Positions 37,977-45,097 of a stretch of 64,000 nt of DNA are shown piece by piece. The stretch is from contig JANLRD010000028.1 in the NCBI GenBank assembly GCA_031368215.1, positions 55,740 to 119,739 of the forward strand, written 5' to 3'. Under the pieces are notes generated by a model. That model did not search any database. It had not been told where the DNA came from and worked only from the letters and a program-made list of their open reading frames with translations. Source of the stretch: JANLQX01 sp031368215. Its GTDB lineage: Bacteria > Actinomycetota > Acidimicrobiia > Acidimicrobiales > JANYDT01. Each line of letters opens with the position of its first letter. Position 1 is the stretch's first letter. The translations under genes were made by a program, and so were the position numbers.

Positions 37977-38121
37977 GGCGTCAACCTATCGAAGATGCGG
38001 CCCGCCCGGCGCGCCGGTCGAGCGGCGGACGCACCCCGGTGACACACCGCTAGCATCATCGATCGATGACCGGTGCTTGCACGGCGCGCGATTGCTCAAC
38101 TGCACAGGCGATCGTGACGCA

Positions 38122-39294
38122 ATGACCCGCAAGCGAGTCCTCCTTGTCTTCGGCACACGACCCGAAGCCGTGAAGATGGCACCGCTGATTCGCGCACTCG
38201 CCGCCGATGGCCGGTGCGAACCGATCGTCGCCGTCACCGCCCAGCACCGCGAGATGCTCGATCAGGTGCTGACACTCTTCGAGATCACCCCCGCCTACGA
38301 CCTCAACATGCTTGCCCCAGGCCAGACCCTCACCGACATCACCGTGAATGCGCTCGTCGGTCTCGGTCCGATTCTGGAGTCGTGCAAACCCGACGTCGTG
38401 GTGGTCCAAGGTGACACGAGCACGACGTTCGCCGGAGCTCTGGCCGCCTTCTATCGCCAGATCCCCGTCGTGCATCTGGAGGCGGGTCTGCGAACCAACG
38501 ATCGCTATTCGCCGTTTCCCGAGGAGATCAACCGCCGTCTCACCACCCAGCTGACCACACTGCATCTCGCCGCTACGGCTACGGCTGCAGCGAACCTTGA
38601 ACGCGAGAACGTCGCCACAGACGCGATCGTCATCACGGGCAACACCGTCATCGATGCACTCCATTGGGCAGTGCAGCACCCAACTGAGTACTCAGATCCG
38701 CGACTCGAAGCCATCACTTCCGGCAACTCCCCGGTCGTCTTGGTCACTGCGCATCGCAGAGAGTCCTGGGGCGAAGGCATGCGCTCGATCGGTGCCGCGC
38801 TTGCCGAGATCGCGCAGCGGCACCCGACGGTCGAGATCGTATTTCCCATCCATCGCAACCCGTTGGTGCGCGACGCGATCATCCCGGAAGTGGCGCACCT
38901 TCCCAACATCTTGATCCTGGAACCTCTCGCCTACGGCGAGTTCTCGCGTTTGCTCGCTCGATGCACCGTGGTGCTCACCGATTCCGGCGGCGTGCAGGAG
39001 GAAGCACCCAGCCTCGGCAAGCCGGTCCTCGTCATGCGGGATACGACCGAACGCCCCGAGGCGGTAGCAGCCGGCGCGGCGCGCCTCGTAGGAACGGACA
39101 GCGAACGCATCGCCAACGAGGTCTCACGCCTTCTCACCGATGCATCCGCCTACGCGGCGATGGCGAACGTGACGAGTCCCTACGGCGATGGACGCGCAGC
39201 AAATCGCAGCGTGAATGCAATCACCCACCTCCTCGGGATCGGTGAGCGGTCGGCGAACTTCGTCGACCAACCACTCAAGGTGCGCTTCCACTAA
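38122..39294 (+). CDS. wecB: UDP-N-acetylglucosamine 2-epimerase (non-hydrolysing)
   Basis: 390-residue GT-B-fold enzyme interconverting UDP-GlcNAc and UDP-ManNAc for teichoic or capsule-type polymers. Landmarks: FGTRPEAVKMAPLI at the N-terminus, TAQHREMLDQVL, VQGDTSTTFAGALAAF, HLEAGLRTNDRYSPFPEEINRR, TAHRRESWGEG, PIHRNPLVRD, LTDSGGVQEEAPSLGKPVLVMRDTTERPE. All active-site groups are present. The ATG at 38122 begins right before the first strand. It stands alone, followed by a terminator shared with the convergent fasciclin gene. Confidence 0.95.
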   Translation: MTRKRVLLVFGTRPEAVKMAPLIRALAADGRCEPIVAVTAQHREMLDQVLTLFEITPAYDLNMLAPGQTLTDITVNALVGLGPILESCKPDVVVVQGDTSTTFAGALAAFYRQIPVVHLEAGLRTNDRYSPFPEEINRRLTTQLTTLHLAATATAAANLERENVATDAIVITGNTVIDALHWAVQHPTEYSDPRLEAITSGNSPVVLVTAHRRESWGEGMRSIGAALAEIAQRHPTVEIVFPIHRNPLVRDAIIPEVAHLPNILILEPLAYGEFSRLLARCTVVLTDSGGVQEEAPSLGKPVLVMRDTTERPEAVAAGAARLVGTDSERIANEVSRLLTDASAYAAMANVTSPYGDGRAANRSVNAITHLLGIGERSANFVDQPLKVRFH

Positions 39295-39394
39295 GGCTCG
39301 ATCTCGCGGACGCGGATGGAAGGCCGACGAACCGCAAGAACGAGCGCCATCTCCGAGCGCTTCGTTTCGGTCGCGTCGGTCGGCGTGAAAGCGA

Positions 39395-39433
39395 ACGGGC
39401 CGGCCCCTTCCCGACGAAGGAGCCGGCCGTTTC
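39395..39433. terminator. Bidirectional terminator between wecB and the fasciclin gene
   Basis: A long hairpin in the convergent gap: outer arms AACGGGCCGGC and GCCGGCCGTTT pair with one bulged G, and inner arms CCTTC / GAAGG extend the stem. It is followed by TTT on the plus strand. It lies 100 bases after the wecB stop and 27 bases past the end of the fasciclin gene on the other strand. Confidence 0.65.
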
Positions 39434-39459
39434 CGCCGGGCTGAAGAGAGGTTCCGTCG

Positions 39460-40866
39460 TTACGGAATCATCACGGTGTCGATCACGTGGATCACACCGT
39501 TGCTCGTCTCGATGTCGGTGATCTTGATCGCTGCGCCATTGATGAACGGGCGGCCGTTGAACAGGGAGATCTTCGACTTCTTCCCGTTCAGGGTCGAGAT
39601 TTCCGTGCTTGCCAACACCTGCGCCGCGCTCAGCTTCCCGGACGTCACGTGATAGGTGAGGATGTCGGTGAGCGCCTTCTTGTTCTCCGGCTTCAGCAGC
39701 GCCGCGATGGTCTCCTGCGGCAGAACGGCAAAGGCGTGGTCGTTCGGAGCGAACACCGTGAACGGACCGGCGCTCTTCAGCGTGGCGGTGAGGCCGGCGG
39801 CGTTTATCGCTGCGAGGAGCGTCTTGAACGAGCCGTTCGCGGTGGCGACATCAATGATGGTCCGACCGCCCGGGACCGGCGCTGGTCCGGCGACGGGCGG
39901 GAGGAGCACGGTGTCGATCACGTGGATGATGCCGTTCGACGCCTTCACGTCGACGGCAGTCACGTTGACGCTGCCGTTGAGCGTGACCTTGCCACCTGAC
40001 ACACCGATCTTCACCTCGGCACCGTTGACAGTCTTCGCCGACTTCCCATCGAGCGTGAGAACGGTCGACGCGGGAACCGAACCGGCGACCACGTGATAGG
40101 TCAGGATCTCCGTCAGCTTCTTCTTGTCCGCCAAGATCGCATCGAGATCGGCCTTCGGGATCTTCGCAAACGCCGCATCCGTCGGCGCGAACACGGTGAA
40201 CGGACCGGGACCTTTCAGGGTCGACACGAGATCAGCGGCCGTCAACGCGGCGGCCAGTGTCTTGAACGAACCAGCGCCCACCGCGGTGTCGACAATGTCC
40301 TTCAGCGGGGCGACCGTCGTCGCCGGAGCGACAGCAGCGGGGGGCAGCAGCACGGTGTCGATCACGTGGATGATGCCGTTCGACGCCTTCACGTCGACCG
40401 CGGTCACGTTGACGTTGCCGTTGAGCGTGACCTTGCCACCTGACACACCGATCTTCACCTCGGCACCGTTGACCGTCTTCGCCGACTTGCCATCGAGCGT
40501 GAGAACGGTCTTGGCGGGAACCGAACCGGCGACCACGTGATACGTCAGGATCTCCGTCAGCTTCTTCTTGTCCGCCAAGATCGCATCGAGATCAGCCTTC
40601 GGGATCTTCGCAAACGCCGCATCCGTCGGCGCGAACACGGTGAACGGACCGGGACCTTTCAGGGTCGACACGAGATCAGCGGCCGTCAACGCGGCGGCCA
40701 ATGTCTTGAACGAACCGGCGCCCACGGCGGTGTCGACGATGTCTTTCAACTTGATCGTTTTCGCCGGGGCCTTCTTCTTTGTCGCTGCGGTGGCCGGGAT
40801 GACGGAGGCGGTGATGCCGAGCGTCCCGACCAAGAGCGCTGTAGCCAGTCTCTTGTTCCTGTGCAT
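39460..40866 (-). CDS. Secreted protein with three fasciclin (FAS1) domains
   Basis: 468 residues. Signal peptide at 1-28 (basic HRNKRLA, hydrophobic TALLVGTLGITASVI, cleavage near ATAA), a Lys-rich stretch, then three FAS1 domains of ~130-145 residues. The first two are nearly identical in protein (GSFKTLAAALTAADL, GPFTVFAPTDAAF, ILTYHVVAGSVPA, GIIHVIDTVLLPP), the third diverged (FAVLPQETIAAL, NGVIHVIDTVMIP). FAS1 domains act in adhesion or extracellular matrix; MPT70/MPT83 are mycobacterial relatives under SigK. GAAAGGA precedes the ATG at 40866. A candidate ECF promoter (40943-40916) lies 50 bases upstream. Confidence 0.92.
   Translation of the reverse strand: MHRNKRLATALLVGTLGITASVIPATAATKKKAPAKTIKLKDIVDTAVGAGSFKTLAAALTAADLVSTLKGPGPFTVFAPTDAAFAKIPKADLDAILADKKKLTEILTYHVVAGSVPAKTVLTLDGKSAKTVNGAEVKIGVSGGKVTLNGNVNVTAVDVKASNGIIHVIDTVLLPPAAVAPATTVAPLKDIVDTAVGAGSFKTLAAALTAADLVSTLKGPGPFTVFAPTDAAFAKIPKADLDAILADKKKLTEILTYHVVAGSVPASTVLTLDGKSAKTVNGAEVKIGVSGGKVTLNGSVNVTAVDVKASNGIIHVIDTVLLPPVAGPAPVPGGRTIIDVATANGSFKTLLAAINAAGLTATLKSAGPFTVFAPNDHAFAVLPQETIAALLKPENKKALTDILTYHVTSGKLSAAQVLASTEISTLNGKKSKISLFNGRPFINGAAIKITDIETSNGVIHVIDTVMIP
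39907..40304. repeat. Tandem FAS1-coding repeat, copy A (pairs with 40351-40748)
   Basis: This ~398-base stretch and the one 444 bases further right (40351-40748) differ at only a handful of positions. They encode FAS1 domains 2 and 1. The spacers between copies are unrelated. This is a recent internal duplication or one kept uniform by gene conversion. Confidence 0.85.
40351..40748. repeat. Tandem FAS1-coding repeat, copy B (pairs with 39907-40304)
   Basis: Encodes FAS1 domain 1 of the fasciclin protein. Almost base-for-base the same as copy A, offset by 444 bases. Such long near-identical tandem repeats can recombine to gain or lose a domain. Confidence 0.85.
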
Positions 40867-40915
40867 TGGGGGGTCCTTTCGTGGAGGTCGCGGCCGAAGC
40901 CGCCTGCTACCTGCT

Positions 40916-40943
40916 CTCCGGAACGCCCCCGGCGATCGGATGA
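40916..40943 (-). promoter_or_regulatory. Candidate SigK-type ECF promoter of the fasciclin gene
   Basis: On the minus strand TCATCC (40943-40938), 16 bases, CCGGAG (40921-40916). Extended identity with the opposite promoter: both read CATCCGA at the left and TCCGGAGA at the right. Transcription would begin about 40 bases before the fasciclin ATG. The -35 resembles the CCATCC reported for mycobacterial SigK. Confidence 0.6.
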
Positions 40944-41058
40944 AGATTCGCCGCCGAGGCACTCCTGCGGCCGGATTCGTCCGCCGCGGAAGAAACTCGC
41001 GCTAAATCACGTTGAAGGCTCTGGGTAGTCGGAAATAGATGTCTTCCTCGCCTGCGCT

Positions 41059-41086
41059 CCATCCGAAGCGTCCCCCCACTCCGGAG
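41059..41086 (+). promoter_or_regulatory. Candidate SigK-type ECF promoter of the sigma-factor operon
   Basis: CCATCC (41059-41064), 16 bases, CCGGAG (41081-41086), the same elements and spacing as the fasciclin promoter on the other strand. The -10 lies only 7 bases before the GTG at 41094, so a transcript from it would be leaderless or nearly so. The GGAG inside it could instead serve as a ribosome site for transcripts starting further upstream. Confidence 0.55.
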
Positions 41087-41093
41087 AACCACT

Positions 41094-41732
41094 GTGACCT
41101 CAGCCGAGTACACCGATGCGAGCGATGCGCAGCTCGTCGTCGCCGTCGCCCAGACCGACCAGTCGGCCCTCGCCGAGCTCTACCGCCGCCACGGTGGGGC
41201 AACGCTGGCGTTGGCGGCCCGACTGCTGAACGATCGCGCCGTCGCCCAAGACGTCGTCCAGGAGGTCTTTCTCCTCCTGTGGAACCAACCCCAGCGCTTC
41301 GACCCCGATCGCGGCGCTCTTCGCTCCTGGCTGATGATGAAGACCCACACCAAGGCGGTCGATGCCGTGAGGTCCACATCATCGCGAAACGCGCGCGAGA
41401 ACAGGGAGCTCAACGAACGGCTCTCGGAGCCGTACGACCTCGAGCTGCAGGTCTGGGACCTAGCCGTGGCCGACCGGGTGCAGCACGCTCTTGGAGCGCT
41501 CACCGAAGGAGAGCGCAGAGCCATCGACCTCGCCTACTTCGGCGGATACAGCTACCGCGAGGTCGCCCAGATCCTCGACCAGCCCGAGGGTACGGTGAAG
41601 AGCAGAATCAGATCTGGCCTCAAGACGATGCGCCGCCACCTGCACGATCTGGCCACAAGCGAACACCACGACGATCCACAGCTACCCGAGCTACGAAGAA
41701 AAGGGACAACAACGCCTGGGTGGGGAACATGA
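41094..41732 (+). CDS. sigK: ECF-type RNA polymerase sigma factor, SigK-like
   Basis: 212 residues. Region 2 spans about 18-85 (ALAELYRRHGGATLALAARLLNDRAVAQDVVQEVFLLLW, then ALRSWLMMKTHTKAVDAVR) and region 4 about 128-185 (ALGALTEGERRAIDLAYFGGYSYREVAQILDQPEGTVKSRIRSGLKTMRR). The GTG at 41094 is preceded by GGAG. Its stop overlaps the anti-sigma start by ATGA. The symbol rests on the RskA-type partner and the fasciclin gene next door, the arrangement known for mycobacterial SigK; orthology is inferred. A candidate autoregulated promoter lies immediately upstream. Confidence 0.88.
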   Translation: MTSAEYTDASDAQLVVAVAQTDQSALAELYRRHGGATLALAARLLNDRAVAQDVVQEVFLLLWNQPQRFDPDRGALRSWLMMKTHTKAVDAVRSTSSRNARENRELNERLSEPYDLELQVWDLAVADRVQHALGALTEGERRAIDLAYFGGYSYREVAQILDQPEGTVKSRIRSGLKTMRRHLHDLATSEHHDDPQLPELRRKGTTTPGWGT

Positions 41733-42721
41733 CCGGACAAGACAACGACGACATCCTTCGCACCGACAGAACGACTCCACGGGTCCCTCGGCACTGGACC
41801 GATCTCGAACTCGACGAGTTACTGGGTGTTCACGCCCTCGATGCGATCGATGATCCGGAGGAACGCGCCGCCGTCGAGGCCTATGTTGCGCGCTCCCCGC
41901 GTGCCCGAGCCGAGCTCGACAGTCACCGCCACGTCGCCAGCGCCATCGGGAACTCGGTGATTGCCGCGCCCCACGAGCTGTGGACCCGCATCGCCGAACT
42001 GCTCGGCGAATCGGCAACCGCGGCGAGCGCGAGCGACGAGGATACCGAGTCGAGGACGGCAACAGCGGAGGTGCCGGTCCGCGCTCCGAAATCGAAGTAC
42101 CGGTTCGGTCGCCGGCGCAATCCTCGCTCGATGGCGCCCTTCGGAAGAGGGATCCAGATCGATGGTCACGGATCGACAGTCGCTCGACCATGGGCCATCG
42201 CCTCGGCTGCCGCACTCGTCGTTGCCGTCGCGTCAACAGGGTTCGCGCTCAACCGGAATGCAGCGCTCCGATCAGCGACATCGAAGAACCAAGGTCTTCG
42301 CTCCGATGTGGCCGTCGAACGAGCAAAGTCCTCGCAGTTGCTCGGTCAGATCGGCGCGCTCCGCACGACCTCACCGGTCGCACTGCGACTTGCCCAGCTG
42401 GAGGGCGATCCTTCCGCCCGAAACGTGCAACTCGTGAGCACGAACGGACGCACCCTCGGCCATGTGCTGCTCGCCGCAGACGGCGAGGGCTACATCGTCG
42501 GCGACACCTTGCCGACGCTTCCGAACGGGCGGACCTATCAGCTTTGGGGCGTCAAGGACGGACTCGTGCTGAGCCTTGGCGTGATGGGACGCTCTCCGAA
42601 GGCGATGCCGTTCGCCGCCGACGAGCAATGGAGCCAATTGGTCCTGACCGACGAGGCGAGTCCCGGTGTGGTCGTGAGCAAGGCTTCGGCCGCCGCGGTA
42701 GCAACGCTCGATCAGGCCTGA
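41729..42721 (+). CDS. rskA: RskA-family membrane anti-sigma factor
   Basis: 330 residues, coupled to the sigma gene by a 4-base overlap. The N-terminal ~90 residues form the sigma-binding helical domain (LELDELLGVHALDAIDDPEERAAVEAYVARSPRARAEL). A basic linker (KYRFGRRRNPRS) leads to one membrane helix at ~150-172 (PWAIASAAALVVAVASTGFAL). Outside, a short coiled segment and the RskA C-terminal domain (VQLVSTNGRTLGHVLLAADGEGYIVGDTLPTLPNGRTYQLWGV). It should hold the sigma factor until regulated proteolysis. The signal is unknown. Confidence 0.9.
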   Translation: MTGQDNDDILRTDRTTPRVPRHWTDLELDELLGVHALDAIDDPEERAAVEAYVARSPRARAELDSHRHVASAIGNSVIAAPHELWTRIAELLGESATAASASDEDTESRTATAEVPVRAPKSKYRFGRRRNPRSMAPFGRGIQIDGHGSTVARPWAIASAAALVVAVASTGFALNRNAALRSATSKNQGLRSDVAVERAKSSQLLGQIGALRTTSPVALRLAQLEGDPSARNVQLVSTNGRTLGHVLLAADGEGYIVGDTLPTLPNGRTYQLWGVKDGLVLSLGVMGRSPKAMPFAADEQWSQLVLTDEASPGVVVSKASAAAVATLDQA

Positions 42722-42758
42722 CGGCCTTCGAAGCTGGCGCTGTTTGCATCAGCTCATC

Positions 42759-42781
42759 GGAGGATTAGGTTCGAGTCCTCC
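42759..42781 (+). promoter_or_regulatory. Hairpin pairing a GGAGGA with the bases right before the cofC ATG
   Basis: GGAGGA (42759-42764) can pair with TCCTCC (42776-42781), which touches the ATG at 42782; the loop is 11 bases. The GGAGGA is 17 bases from the ATG, too far for normal use, and the only purine-rich site. The hairpin would bring it next to the start or hide it, so cofC translation may be structure-dependent. Confidence 0.4.
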
Positions 42782-43411
42782 ATGTCGACCCCGCCCGATC
42801 TCGGTCCCACGGTGGTCCTCATACCCGTCAAGTCGTTCGGTGAAGCGAAACGACGCCTTTCGCCGAGCTTGAGCGAGGAGGCACGCGCCGTCCTTGCGCA
42901 GCGCTTCGCAAATACGGTCGTCGATGCCGCTCACGGCCTCCCTGTGGCGATCGTGTGCGACGACGAAGGGGTTGCCCGCTGGGCGCAGTCGCGGAGCCTC
43001 TCCGTCCTTCGGGAAGAAGGCCGAGGCCTCAACGCCGCGGTGCATCTCGCCGTGCACGAACTCCAGGCGCTCGGCGTGCAGCGGGCCGTGATCGTGCACA
43101 GCGATCTACCGCTGGCACGCGATCTTCGTTGGCTCGCCGACTCTTCGGGCATTGTGCTTGTGCCTGACCATCGTTTGGATGGCACCAACGCGATGTCCCT
43201 CCCCCTCCGCAGCGAGGTTCTCAAACGTTTCGAGTTCAGCTACGGCATCGGCTCGTTTCGCAAGCACCTCGAGCAGGCGCTCACACTCGGCATCGATACC
43301 GGCATCGCCACCACCGTTTCCCATGACCCTGACCTCAACCACGACGTCGACCTTCCTGAAGACCTCGACGAGATCATGAGCGGCACCCGCTACCTCGGCA
43401 ACGACCAATGA
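42782..43411 (+). CDS. cofC: 2-phospho-L-lactate (phosphoenolpyruvate) guanylyltransferase CofC
   Basis: 209-residue enzyme of coenzyme F420 synthesis that activates phospholactate or phosphoenolpyruvate with GTP before transfer to Fo. Family motifs: VVLIPVKSFGEAKRRLSP at the N-terminus (nucleotide loop), LNAAVHLAVHEL, VIVHSDLPLA, VPDHRLDGTNAMSLPL, and FSYGIGSFRKHLEQAL near the end. In actinobacteria the gene is often called fbiD. It is coupled by ATGA overlap to the PIG-L gene. The presence of LLM and PNPOx-like proteins in the window agrees with an F420-using cell. Confidence 0.92.
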   Translation: MSTPPDLGPTVVLIPVKSFGEAKRRLSPSLSEEARAVLAQRFANTVVDAAHGLPVAIVCDDEGVARWAQSRSLSVLREEGRGLNAAVHLAVHELQALGVQRAVIVHSDLPLARDLRWLADSSGIVLVPDHRLDGTNAMSLPLRSEVLKRFEFSYGIGSFRKHLEQALTLGIDTGIATTVSHDPDLNHDVDLPEDLDEIMSGTRYLGNDQ

Positions 43412-44202
43412 GCATCCCCGATTCGTATCATCCGCGTCCGTCTGGAACACCTGCGATTTCCGTGGACATCCCCACGCCGAAACGGGCGCTGGCAATCGCG
43501 GCGCACCCCGACGATGTCGAGTTCGGATGCGGGGCGACACTGGCGAAGTGGGCGGCCCAGGGGTGCGAGATCTTCCATCTCGTGCTGACCGATGGGTCGA
43601 AGGGCACCTGGGATCACACCGTCGATCCCGCTGAACTCGTCGTCACGAGACAGAGAGAGCAGCGAGCGGCAGCTCGGGCGCTCGGGGGAATCAGCGACGC
43701 GAACGTCGTCTTCCTCGGCTGGATCGACGGTGAGCTCGACTCCGGATTACGGCAACGCTGGGAGGTATGCCACTGGATACGCAGCTTCGCCCCGGACGTC
43801 ATCCTCGGACATGACCCGTGGCGCCGATACCGCATCCACCCTGACCATCGTCACGCCGGACTTCTCACCTGTGAGGGAATCGTCGCCGCCCGCGACCCGA
43901 AGTTCTTTCCGGAGCAGAACGCCGCCCCCCATCGTCCGTCGGCGCTGTTGTTGTGGGAGGCCGACGAAGTGAACCACGTCGAGACCTGTAACGAGGCCGC
44001 GCTCCTCGCGAAGGTCGCCGCGCTGCTGCAGCATGAAAGCCAGTTCGAGACGACAATGCGCATCGCATCGGACCCGAACGTTGCCGGCGAGGAGGGTGCG
44101 CTTGCCCGATTCCGTGACACGGTCATCGAAGAGGCCCGGAATGCAGGACGCCTCGCCAACCGTGAGATTGGCGAGGCGTTTGCGTTGTTGACTTCGTTGT
44201 AG
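43408..44202 (+). CDS. PIG-L/LmbE-family deacetylase
   Basis: 264-residue zinc-dependent deacetylase. The zinc motif AHPDDVEFGCGATLAKW starts near residue 32, with the third ligand in HPDHRHAG around residue 139; VTRQREQRAAARALG and WIDGEL are also family-typical. Members include MshB and Mca (mycothiol synthesis and recycling) and GlcNAc-PI deacetylase. This one is not clearly MshB or Mca; the coupling to cofC hints at a shared operon, not a shared pathway. The last 30 codons contain a 12-bp hairpin. Confidence 0.87.
   Translation: MSIPDSYHPRPSGTPAISVDIPTPKRALAIAAHPDDVEFGCGATLAKWAAQGCEIFHLVLTDGSKGTWDHTVDPAELVVTRQREQRAAARALGGISDANVVFLGWIDGELDSGLRQRWEVCHWIRSFAPDVILGHDPWRRYRIHPDHRHAGLLTCEGIVAARDPKFFPEQNAAPHRPSALLLWEADEVNHVETCNEAALLAKVAALLQHESQFETTMRIASDPNVAGEEGALARFRDTVIEEARNAGRLANREIGEAFALLTSL
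44148..44179 (+). terminator. 12-bp perfect hairpin inside the 3' end of the PIG-L gene
   Basis: ACGCCTCGCCAA (44148-44159) and TTGGCGAGGCGT (44168-44179) pair perfectly around an 8-base loop, then the DNA reads TTTGCGTTGTTG. It lies 23 bases before the stop codon, so an intrinsic-terminator-like element overlaps the coding end. The downstream genes are on the other strand. Confidence 0.45.
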
Positions 44203-44275
44203 GTCGATCACTCGACCGACGAGGTCGGCCGGCTCACGCACACAAGACGTGCCTTCACCGTGCCGGCTCGGGGAA

Positions 44276-44566
44276 CTACTTCTTGGCGGCTGCCTTCTTG
44301 GCCGGAGCCTTCTTGGCTGCCGCCTTCTTGGCCGGAGCCTTCTTAGCCGGAGCTGCCTTCTTCGCTGCTGCCTTCTTGGCCGGAGCCTTCTTGGCCGGAG
44401 CTGCCTTCTTTACTGCTGCCTTCTTTGCTGGAGCTGCCTTCTTGGCCGGAGCCTTCTTGGCTGCTGCCTTCTTGGCCGGAGCCTTCTTGGCCGGAGCTGC
44501 CTTCTTCGCTGCTGCCTTCTTGGCCGGAGCCTTCTTGGCGGGAGCTGCTGCTTTCTTCGTTGCCAT
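44276..44566 (-). CDS. Lys/Ala-rich histone-H1-like protein
   Basis: 96 residues made almost wholly of KKA, APAKKA and KKAAAKKA repeats after MATKKAAAPAKK, pI extremely high, no other domain. The sequence type is that of the C-terminal tail of mycobacterial HupB and of bacterial H1-like proteins that bind and compact DNA. It starts 4 bases after the HU gene stop (stop TAA, CCAC, ATG) in a different frame, so the two should be co-translated. In mycobacteria the same sequence would be one polypeptide with HU. The DNA is a set of short degenerate repeats (GCCTTCTTGGCCGGA units). Confidence 0.82.
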   Translation of the reverse strand: MATKKAAAPAKKAPAKKAAAKKAAPAKKAPAKKAAAKKAPAKKAAPAKKAAVKKAAPAKKAPAKKAAAKKAAPAKKAPAKKAAAKKAPAKKAAAKK

Positions 44567-44570
44567 GTGG

Positions 44571-44891
44571 TTACTTCCCCTTCTTTGCAGGAGCCTTGGC
44601 GGCCTTCGCTTTGCCTTTGCTGTTAACCGCAGCCTTGAATCCGGAGCCGGCCGTAAACTTCGGACTCTTCGACGCAGCGATCTTGATGGTTGCACCGGTT
44701 TGCGGGTTGCGACCGGTACGGGCCTTACGGTCCGATACCGAGAACGAACCGAATCCCGGAATCGTGACTTTGTCGCCGGATTGCACTGCTGCTTGAACTG
44801 TGTCAAGCAACGCGTTCACCGCCTTGTCACTATCGGTCTTGGTGAGGCCCGCTGCTTCCGCAACTGCCTCGATGAGCTCTGTCTTGTTCAC
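44571..44891 (-). CDS. hup: DNA-binding protein HU
   Basis: 106 residues. HU fold: NKTELIEAVAEAAGLTKTDSDKAVNALL, then GDKVTIPGFGSFSVSDRKARTGRNPQTG with the Pro-tipped DNA-binding arm, and IKIAASKSPKFTAGSGFKAAVN. A short basic extension KGKAKAAKAPAKKGK follows. The GTG start at 44891 is well supported by AGGAGG five bases upstream. The long tail found in mycobacterial HupB is encoded by the next, separate gene. Major nucleoid protein. Confidence 0.95.
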   Translation of the reverse strand: MNKTELIEAVAEAAGLTKTDSDKAVNALLDTVQAAVQSGDKVTIPGFGSFSVSDRKARTGRNPQTGATIKIAASKSPKFTAGSGFKAAVNSKGKAKAAKAPAKKGK

Positions 44892-45007
44892 GACTGCCTC
44901 CTGGCACGACGACTTACAAGGGAGAAAGAGAAGAAGATTTGCGCGCACAAGTCAAGCATTCACCTTGAAAAACCAAGGTTGTGAGTTGCGCGTCGCCCAC
45001 AACCCCT

Positions 45008-45034
45008 GCCAGTACTGGGATCTGGGGTACTGGC
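45008..45034. promoter_or_regulatory. Inverted repeat upstream of the HU gene
   Basis: GCCAGTAC (45008-45015) and GTACTGGC (45027-45034) pair perfectly with an 11-base gap, and the left half sits in a 10-bp palindrome CCAGTACTGG (45009-45018). It lies 117 bases upstream of hup, in a relatively AT-rich 206-base gap that should hold the hup promoter. Possible operator. Confidence 0.4.
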
Positions 45035-45063
45035 ATTTACGCCACCGCCGTGCTATTTGCCAA

Positions 45064-45091
45064 GCACGCATACCAATTCAGTGGTACGTGC
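45064..45091 (-). terminator. Hairpin just past the molybdopterin oxidoreductase gene
   Basis: GCACG-CA-TACCA pairs with TGGTACGTGC (two 5-bp blocks with a 2-base bulge, 6-base loop). It begins 7 bases past the stop of the oxidoreductase gene in its direction of transcription. There is no U-tract, so strength is uncertain. Confidence 0.45.
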
Positions 45092-45097
45092 GCTTAC

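Noticed and set aside
42759..42783. tRNA-like T-arm (GGTTCGAGTCCTCC)
   Set aside because: The T-stem does not pair, and no D-arm, anticodon arm or acceptor stem is found upstream. The sequence fits better as a leader hairpin of cofC.
44283..44560. Regular short repeats resembling a satellite or CRISPR-like array
   Set aside because: The units are degenerate codons for APAKKA-type protein repeats with no unique spacers.
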